Shown here piece after piece: positions 5,287 through 9,837 of a stretch of DNA of 9,837 nt. The DNA lies in assembly GCA_964525595.1 (NCBI GenBank), contig CAZGHF010000020.1:1-9837 (forward strand), in the 5' to 3' direction. The notes beneath the pieces are model-generated. The model searched no databases. It was given only the letters and a program-made list of their open reading frames with translations, and was not told the DNA's origin. The DNA comes from CAZGHF01 sp964525595 (GTDB lineage: Bacteria > Patescibacteriota > Minisyncoccia > UBA6257 > GWB1-50-10). The position numbers were made by a program, and so were the translations under genes. Within the stretch, counting starts at the first letter, position 1. Every line of letters begins with the position of its first letter.

Positions 5287-6084
5287 TTATCTTTTCTTGT
5301 TCTTTCTAAGGATTCTTTCGTTTATTTCATCAGCCATCTGTAAAAGTCCCGGTTTAACACCTGATTTCCTGGAAAAATCGATAAATGCTTTGACGTCTTT
5401 TGGGAAACACCCTTCACTGTAACCGCGATAACCGAAATGAAAAATATCCAAGTGACTCCTGCCAATGCGAGAGTCGGCGACAGCTGCTTCTTTTACAGAG
5501 TCATAATCCAGACCGAGACGGGCGCATAAATCGTAAATTTGGTTGGCGAAAACAACCTTAGTGGCCAAAAAGGAATTGCTGAAATATTTAACCATCTCGG
5601 CCTCGGTAGCCCGCATAATTCTCGTAAAAGGTGCCCTCGGGAGCAAGTTCAAAATCTTTTTTGCCAAACTCCTGCTTCTTCGGGTGTAGCCGACAAGCTG
5701 ACGCTCCGGTTTTATGAAATCTGTTTTTGCGGTCCTTGCCCTCAAAAACTCGGGATTGAAAAGAACTTTATGTTTTGGAAACTTTTTCTGAAACCTCTCG
5801 GTTGAACCGGGAATAATGGTTGATTTCAAAACAACGATTTTCGGCGTCTTCAGATTTCTAAACGACTCCAGAATTGCCGAATCGTCATACCCTCCCTTCT
5901 TGTTGTAGGGAGTAGGAACGGAGATAAAAATTATATCGGCTTTATTAACCTCCTCCACCGAGCCGATTTTTTTGTATTTATCGTAAAGGAATAAATCAAC
6001 TTTAGGCTTGCGCCTCTTCTCAAACCAATACCCTAAGGTGCCGCCGACATATCCCAAACCTATAATTCCTACCTTATCTTTCAT
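5287..6084 (-). CDS. Short UDP-glucose/GDP-mannose dehydrogenase-like protein lacking the C-terminal domain
   Basis: NAD-dependent nucleotide-sugar 6-dehydrogenase homologue. The Rossmann motif GLGYVG (9-14), the ISVPTP strand, STIIPGST, the substrate loop NPEFLRA and the central-domain residues Asn170 and Lys176 (KYFSNSFLATK) are present. So is the catalytic cysteine, Cys226, in EGCFPKD. The protein ends at residue 265, shortly after this motif, whereas typical UDP-glucose dehydrogenases run beyond 400 residues with a C-terminal nucleotide-sugar-binding domain. The stop is followed after 3 bp by the next gene and no remnant of the missing domain is seen, so this looks like a stable short form, not a fresh truncation. 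It may still oxidise a sugar at C-6, with the site completed by a dimer or partner, or it may have another role. First gene of the minus-strand operon. Confidence 0.85.
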   Translation of the reverse strand: MKDKVGIIGLGYVGGTLGYWFEKRRKPKVDLFLYDKYKKIGSVEEVNKADIIFISVPTPYNKKGGYDDSAILESFRNLKTPKIVVLKSTIIPGSTERFQKKFPKHKVLFNPEFLRARTAKTDFIKPERQLVGYTRRSRSLAKKILNLLPRAPFTRIMRATEAEMVKYFSNSFLATKVVFANQIYDLCARLGLDYDSVKEAAVADSRIGRSHLDIFHFGYRGYSEGCFPKDVKAFIDFSRKSGVKPGLLQMADEINERILRKNKKR

Positions 6085-6097
6085 TGTGTTAGTCTAA

Positions 6098-6125
6098 ATA
6101 ATAATTCATTATTCCCATAATTCAA
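6098..6125 (-). promoter_or_regulatory. Predicted promoter of the minus-strand glycan operon
   Basis: In the 46-bp gap between divergent genes, the minus strand has TTGAAT (6125-6120, 4 of 6) and TATTAT (6103-6098, 5 of 6) separated by 16 bp. Transcription would start near 6090, leaving only about 6 nt before the ATG at 6084, that is, a nearly leaderless message. On the plus strand CATAAT (6116-6121) could serve as the -10 for the ligase-like gene, also with almost no leader. Confidence 0.4.
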
Positions 6126-6130
6126 GAAAC

Positions 6131-8395
6131 ATGGAAACCACTCCAGCATCTCAAAAAATTACTACCATCCTAAAAACAGGGGTAATACTTATATTCGTGC
6201 TAGTTCCCTTAGCCGTATATCCCCGATTTCTCTACCCTTTAACAACCCCTAAAATCTTAATTTTTCAAATCCTAACCGAATTTATCTTTTCTCTGTGGCT
6301 CATAAATATATTTCTTAATAAACATCAGCGACCAAGAATCACTCCTTTAACCATTGCCACATTCGCTTCTATTTTTTTCTTGAGTATCAGTTCTTTCTTT
6401 GGCTCAAATCTAAATAGAAGCCTTTGGGATTTGATTGATCGCGGCACTGGTCTGGTCCTTCTTTGGCACCTGTTTGCTCTTTTCTTAGTTGTTAAGTCTC
6501 TGAAAGAAAGGGGTGTTATAAACCTAAAATGGTTTGCTTGGTTAAACGTTGCTGTCGGCGCTGGTGTAAGCGTCATTGCCCTTTTTCAACGCTTTTGGAG
6601 CTGGCCAGCTTCCTTGCTCGCCTCGGCTTCACCAAGCGTAGCCTTCGCGCCATTCGCAAACTCGCCTTTCCTTGCGGCCTACCTCTTGTCCACGTTTTTC
6701 TTGGGATTATGGCTGATTACAGAAATAAAAATCAATAATCGACGATGGGTACTAATCTTGACGGTAATTCTAAATTTGATTGTTATCTTTCTTACCGGAA
6801 ACCGCAGCGCTATTATCGGATTAGTAATAGGTCTAATCGTTTTAGCTTTATATTCTCTATTTAGAAAGAGGTTCGTCTATTTTATGATTGCCGGTCTTGT
6901 AATTGTGTCTCTTGGAGGTGTTACAGTAATTTTTTTAAAAACACAAAACAATTCTTTCTGGCTGAACGTTCCGGGTATCAGTCGCTTTGCCAGTGAAACC
7001 ACCTACACTAATTTAATTCATCGTACATTTTCGTGGGATATTTCATGGAAGGCCTTTAAAGAAAAGCCAATTTTGGGATGGGGTTGGGGAAATTTTGATG
7101 TCGCTTTCCAGAAACACCACAACCCGGAACAACAAGAAGCACAAATAAACTATTTCTATTGGAGTGCCTACAATAAACCGTTCAATGTTCCTTTAGAATA
7201 TCTGGTAAGCGGGGGCATTCTGGGACTTTTAAGTTATCTGGCAATCTTTGTAACGATTTTTTACAATCTCATAAGAATTAGAAGTCCTGCCGCTCCTTTC
7301 TTAATGTCTCTTTTTATCGCTTACTTCATCAATAACCTTGCTATCTTCGACACTATTGCCACCTATCCTCTATTTTTTGGTCTACTGGCACTTATCAATG
7401 AATCCAAGACCAGTAAGACTGTTCCTGCCGGCAATGCTCAAAAAATTAATAAAATCCCAAAAATCCGACTTGGCATAATTTTAGGTTTGGTAATCCTAAT
7501 AAGTTTTCCACCAATCTACATAATAAACGGTCGCCTCGCGTATGCGTCTTCAGGACACTACCTAGCAAAACAAGAAATAGATAAAAGAGATGACTTTAGA
7601 GCATCCCTACCACATTGGCAAAAAGCAACAAAAAAATTCTCTCCTTATCTTCATCAAATTCAATATGACTATGCCCAAGAAACGCGACGAGCTTTTGACC
7701 GAGGTGTTGAATATAACGAGTGGCCACTTATGCATCGAGAAGTAATAAGCAAATTGAAAATCCTTGTTTCTCTGTACCCAAATAACTTTGAGTTTATCAT
7801 TGAGTTAGCCAACGCATACAACTCTTTCTCAAAAATCGGCGATTCGTCTTATTTAGAAGAAGCGAATAAAGTTCTGCAAAAGGCTCAAGAACTTTCCCCT
7901 TATAATATTGAGGTTAGTTTCGCTCTGGCAAAAAATAAAATCTTAAAAAAAGACAGAGAAGGAGCGCTTGTGCGGTTAGAACGAGCACAAGGATTGCATT
8001 CGGGATTAAGTCATCCACGAATTTTACTAGCTATTCTCTACTACCAGGCGGGCAATAAACAACAGAGTATCGTTGAATTAAATGAAGCTCTTGCACAGGG
8101 TATATTTCCGCTTTACGCCGAGGAAAACATTATCTTCGGGGATTTAAACGCCGATATTGGTGATTACGAAACCGCAGTTAAATTTTATGAAACAGCATTA
8201 GCAACACCTTTCATTGATCTTATTAGATTAAAAACGCTCAATACCAAATTAAAGCTTGGTCTTGCTTATCGTCTAATCGGTCAACAAAAAGCGGCAGAAG
8301 AAATATTTAAAGAACTTGGAAAAGAGCTTTTAATACTCGGAGATATCGGCGCTTACTACCAATTGCAGGATTATATAAAATACTTCAAACTATGA
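6131..8395 (+). CDS. O-antigen ligase/polymerase-like membrane protein with C-terminal TPR domain
   Basis: Polytopic inner-membrane protein of 754 residues, of the Wzy_C/O-antigen ligase superfamily (WaaL, Wzy, PglL). Such enzymes polymerise lipid-linked glycan units or transfer them to a lipid or protein acceptor on the outer face of the membrane. About ten or more hydrophobic segments fill residues 15 to 420. LTGNRSAIIG (221-230) matches the conserved TG-x-R loop. PILGWGWGNF (313-322) and PLEYLVSGGILG (354-365) bracket the large external loop. A further membrane segment at about 447-467 leads to a soluble tail with TPR-like helical repeats (about 575-745). The position where relatives usually have His-Asn before the LEYL-type helix reads Phe351-Asn352 here. 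The gene is AT-richer than the operon on the other strand. The next gene starts within its stop codon. Ligase versus polymerase cannot be told apart. Confidence 0.85.
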   Translation: METTPASQKITTILKTGVILIFVLVPLAVYPRFLYPLTTPKILIFQILTEFIFSLWLINIFLNKHQRPRITPLTIATFASIFFLSISSFFGSNLNRSLWDLIDRGTGLVLLWHLFALFLVVKSLKERGVINLKWFAWLNVAVGAGVSVIALFQRFWSWPASLLASASPSVAFAPFANSPFLAAYLLSTFFLGLWLITEIKINNRRWVLILTVILNLIVIFLTGNRSAIIGLVIGLIVLALYSLFRKRFVYFMIAGLVIVSLGGVTVIFLKTQNNSFWLNVPGISRFASETTYTNLIHRTFSWDISWKAFKEKPILGWGWGNFDVAFQKHHNPEQQEAQINYFYWSAYNKPFNVPLEYLVSGGILGLLSYLAIFVTIFYNLIRIRSPAAPFLMSLFIAYFINNLAIFDTIATYPLFFGLLALINESKTSKTVPAGNAQKINKIPKIRLGIILGLVILISFPPIYIINGRLAYASSGHYLAKQEIDKRDDFRASLPHWQKATKKFSPYLHQIQYDYAQETRRAFDRGVEYNEWPLMHREVISKLKILVSLYPNNFEFIIELANAYNSFSKIGDSSYLEEANKVLQKAQELSPYNIEVSFALAKNKILKKDREGALVRLERAQGLHSGLSHPRILLAILYYQAGNKQQSIVELNEALAQGIFPLYAEENIIFGDLNADIGDYETAVKFYETALATPFIDLIRLKTLNTKLKLGLAYRLIGQQKAAEEIFKELGKELLILGDIGAYYQLQDYIKYFKL

Positions 8396-9666
8396 AAATG
8401 CGCTCAAGTTTGGCTACAGCCGGCAAAAAATTTAGGACTAAGAACATTTCCAAACGGGTGAGGCAAATTGTGATATCGCCGATTAAGGAGATGTCTATTT
8501 TGGCCGACATTGAAGCTGAAAAGAAGGGTTCTAAAATCATTTCTTTCGGTCAGGGTATTCCCTACTTTGATACGCCGCCAATTGTGAAGCGCGGAATGAG
8601 AAAGGCGCTCCGCGAACCGGACACTGCCAAATACACACTTGAGCCGGGAATTACCAAACTTAGGGAATTAATCTCTCAAGACGTCAAAAAAAGAAAAGGT
8701 GTTAAAAAAGTAAAGCCAAAAAAAGAAATCATGGTTTCTAGCGGCTGTCAGGAAGCGGTCGCTTGCGCTCTGGCAACCGTAATTGACCCCGGTGACCACG
8801 TCCTTTTGCCGGAACCGGCTTATGCCTCGCACATCGAGCAAATCATCCAGTGGGGTGGCAAACCCGTTTTCGTACCGCTCAACGAGAAAAACGGCTGGAA
8901 ACTGGAAATTAAAGAACTAGAGAAGAGAATCACCAAAAAAACCAAGGTGATACTTTTCAGTAATCCCTCAAATCCGACCGGCGCCGTTTTCGGCAGGAAA
9001 GAACTGACTGAACTCGGCAAATTCGCAAAAAAGAAAAATCTCATAATAATTTCCGACGAGACCTATGACTTTTTGACTTATGACGGCGCGCGTCACTTCT
9101 CACCGGCAAGCATTCCCTCGGTTCGCGACCGGGTGGTTTTGTGCGGCAGTTTTTCAAAAAGGTATGCCATGACTGGTTACCGGGTGGGTTACGCATTTGC
9201 CGAGGAAGGTATTATTGACCATATGCTAAAAGTTCATGATGCCCTGCAGATTTGCGCCCCGGCAATTTCCCAGAAAGGGGCAATGGCAGCGCTCAAAAGC
9301 TCACAGAAAAGCGTCCGCGATTTCGCAAAAAAACTCGCCAAGAACCGCGAGATAATGTGCGCCGAGCTTGATAAACTCTCCGATTTTTTGGAATATCAGA
9401 AACCAATGGGAGCGTATTACGTAATGGTTAAAGTTAACCCCGACGCCCTGCGGGGTCGGGGCTCCGGCCGTAAGCGTCGGAGAAAACAAAAAATGAACTC
9501 GTTTAAACTGGCTTTAAAAATTCTTCGTGAGGTGCGGGTGGTTACGATTCCAGGTGCGGCTTTCGGTCCGTCGGGCAAAGGACATCTCCGATTTTCTTTC
9601 GCCGGCCGCCCGGAAGAAATCAAAGAAGGTTTCAAAAGATTGAACAAATGGTTGAACTCAGCGTAA
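8392..9666 (+). CDS. PLP-dependent class I/II aminotransferase (aspartate aminotransferase-like)
   Basis: Fold-type I pyridoxal-phosphate aminotransferase, cytoplasmic, 424 residues. Recognisable features are SFGQGIPYFDTP (51-62), SSGCQEA (116-122), NPSNPTG (191-197) with the cofactor-contacting Asn194, SDETYD (221-226) with Asp222 and Tyr225, the Schiff-base Lys256 in SFSKRYAMTGYRVGY, and the carboxylate-binding Arg400 in HLRFSF. It belongs with amino-acid and aromatic aminotransferases, not with the DegT/EryC1 sugar aminotransferases expected in glycan loci, so its link to the pathway is unclear. Start and preceding stop overlap as ATGA, suggesting coupling to the ligase-like gene; Met3 is an alternative start. 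The segment at about 350-364 is an extra basic stretch (DALRGRGSGRKRRR) encoded by a GC-rich double hairpin; relatives lack it. Confidence 0.85.
   Translation: MKMRSSLATAGKKFRTKNISKRVRQIVISPIKEMSILADIEAEKKGSKIISFGQGIPYFDTPPIVKRGMRKALREPDTAKYTLEPGITKLRELISQDVKKRKGVKKVKPKKEIMVSSGCQEAVACALATVIDPGDHVLLPEPAYASHIEQIIQWGGKPVFVPLNEKNGWKLEIKELEKRITKKTKVILFSNPSNPTGAVFGRKELTELGKFAKKKNLIIISDETYDFLTYDGARHFSPASIPSVRDRVVLCGSFSKRYAMTGYRVGYAFAEEGIIDHMLKVHDALQICAPAISQKGAMAALKSSQKSVRDFAKKLAKNREIMCAELDKLSDFLEYQKPMGAYYVMVKVNPDALRGRGSGRKRRRKQKMNSFKLALKILREVRVVTIPGAAFGPSGKGHLRFSFAGRPEEIKEGFKRLNKWLNSA
9438..9482. repeat. 45-bp tandem palindromic element inserted in frame in the aminotransferase gene
   Basis: Two hairpins abut exactly. 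The first (9438-9461) has a 7-bp stem CCCCGAC/GTCGGGG plus an inner CCC/GGG. The second (9462-9482) has a 7-bp stem CTCCGGC/GCGTCGGAG-type pairing (9462-9468 with 9476-9482, one G-T) around a 7-nt loop. Total length 45 bp, 15 codons. Removing it restores a reading VKVKKQKMNSFKLALKIL that fits the family better. It resembles, in principle, the coding palindromic elements of Rickettsia, but no second copy is in this window. Confidence 0.55.
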
Positions 9667-9676
9667 ACTGAAATTA

Positions 9677-9837
9677 ATGAAACGCCTGTTCGACATATTC
9701 TTCTCCGGCTTGGGACTTATAATCCTCTCCCCTGTTTTTTTAGTTTTGGCGATTTGGATAAAGCTGGATTCATCGGGACCGGTTTTCTACCGCGGCGTCC
9801 GAATGGGCAAGGACTGGAAAACGTTCCGGATTTTCAA
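9677..9837 (+). CDS. Initiating sugar-phosphate transferase (WcaJ/WbaP/PglC family), 5' part only
   Basis: The first 53 codons of a bacterial sugar transferase, cut by the window end. These enzymes start glycan assembly by moving a sugar-1-phosphate from a nucleotide sugar to undecaprenyl phosphate at the inner face of the membrane. MKRLFDIFFSGLGLIILSP, the long hydrophobic helix (about 7-28) and the following KLDSSGPVFYRGVRMGKDW with TFRIF form the hallmark opening of the catalytic domain, including the re-entrant helix with its Ser-Pro break. The start directly on this domain indicates the short PglC-like form without the extra N-terminal membrane region of WbaP. It begins 10 bp after the aminotransferase stop, probably in the same transcript. 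No Shine-Dalgarno sequence is visible. Confidence 0.9.
   Translation, partial: MKRLFDIFFSGLGLIILSPVFLVLAIWIKLDSSGPVFYRGVRMGKDWKTFRIF

Noticed and set aside
1..9837. tRNA, rRNA, CRISPR array, insertion sequence or prophage genes
   Set aside because: Looked for on both strands; no cloverleaf, regular spaced repeats, transposase or integrase motifs were seen.

Overview
This window is a surface-glycan (polysaccharide or glycoprotein) biosynthesis region. It most probably comes from an uncultivated bacterium of the Patescibacteria/CPR type, with a Parcubacteria-like flavour. The reasons are indirect: compact genes with 4-20 bp overlaps, starts without recognisable Shine-Dalgarno sequences, a Wzy/O-antigen-ligase-like protein carrying a TPR tail, and an unusually short UDP-glucose-dehydrogenase-like protein. 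TGA is used as a normal stop, so the standard bacterial code fits. The taxonomic placement is inference. A run of 10 Ns at 770-779 shows that this is a gapped assembly, probably metagenomic.

Layout. (1) 1-903, minus: the N-terminal and central parts of a GHMP sugar kinase, broken by the assembly gap. (2) 925-1428, plus: an orphan AT-rich protein with a winged-helix-like C-terminus. (3) 1531-2310, minus: a TylF/MycF-type O-methyltransferase. Its leader (about 2311-2530) has a good sigma70-type promoter, a strongly structured RNA segment and an intrinsic terminator placed before the start codon. (4) 2549-2695, plus: a doubtful 48-residue ORF, divergent from that leader. A tandem GACAAGTG repeat lies between the two. 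(5) 6084 down to 2692, minus: a tightly packed operon of four genes, namely a short UDP-sugar dehydrogenase-like protein, a GT2 glycosyltransferase, a zinc-binding sugar C-methyltransferase and an RmlC-type epimerase. It ends in a strong hairpin terminator at 2642-2676. (6) 6131 to the window end, plus: an O-antigen ligase/polymerase-like membrane protein with TPRs, a class I/II aminotransferase and the start of a WcaJ/PglC-type initiating sugar-phosphate transferase.

How the genes could fit together (inference). The sugar-phosphate transferase would start a lipid-linked glycan. The GT2 enzyme would extend it. The epimerase plus C-methyltransferase would make a branched-chain C-methyl deoxysugar from a dTDP-4-keto-6-deoxy sugar. 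The dehydrogenase-like protein would supply or bind a uronic acid precursor, the TylF-type enzyme would O-methylate a sugar, and the ligase-like protein would polymerise the glycan or transfer it at the cell surface. The kinase suggests a heptose-phosphate or related sugar-phosphate branch continuing beyond the left edge.

The most interesting non-coding signals are the structured, terminator-bearing leader of the O-methyltransferase gene and a 45-bp double-hairpin insert lying in frame inside the aminotransferase gene. I saw no tRNA, rRNA, CRISPR array, insertion sequence or phage gene.
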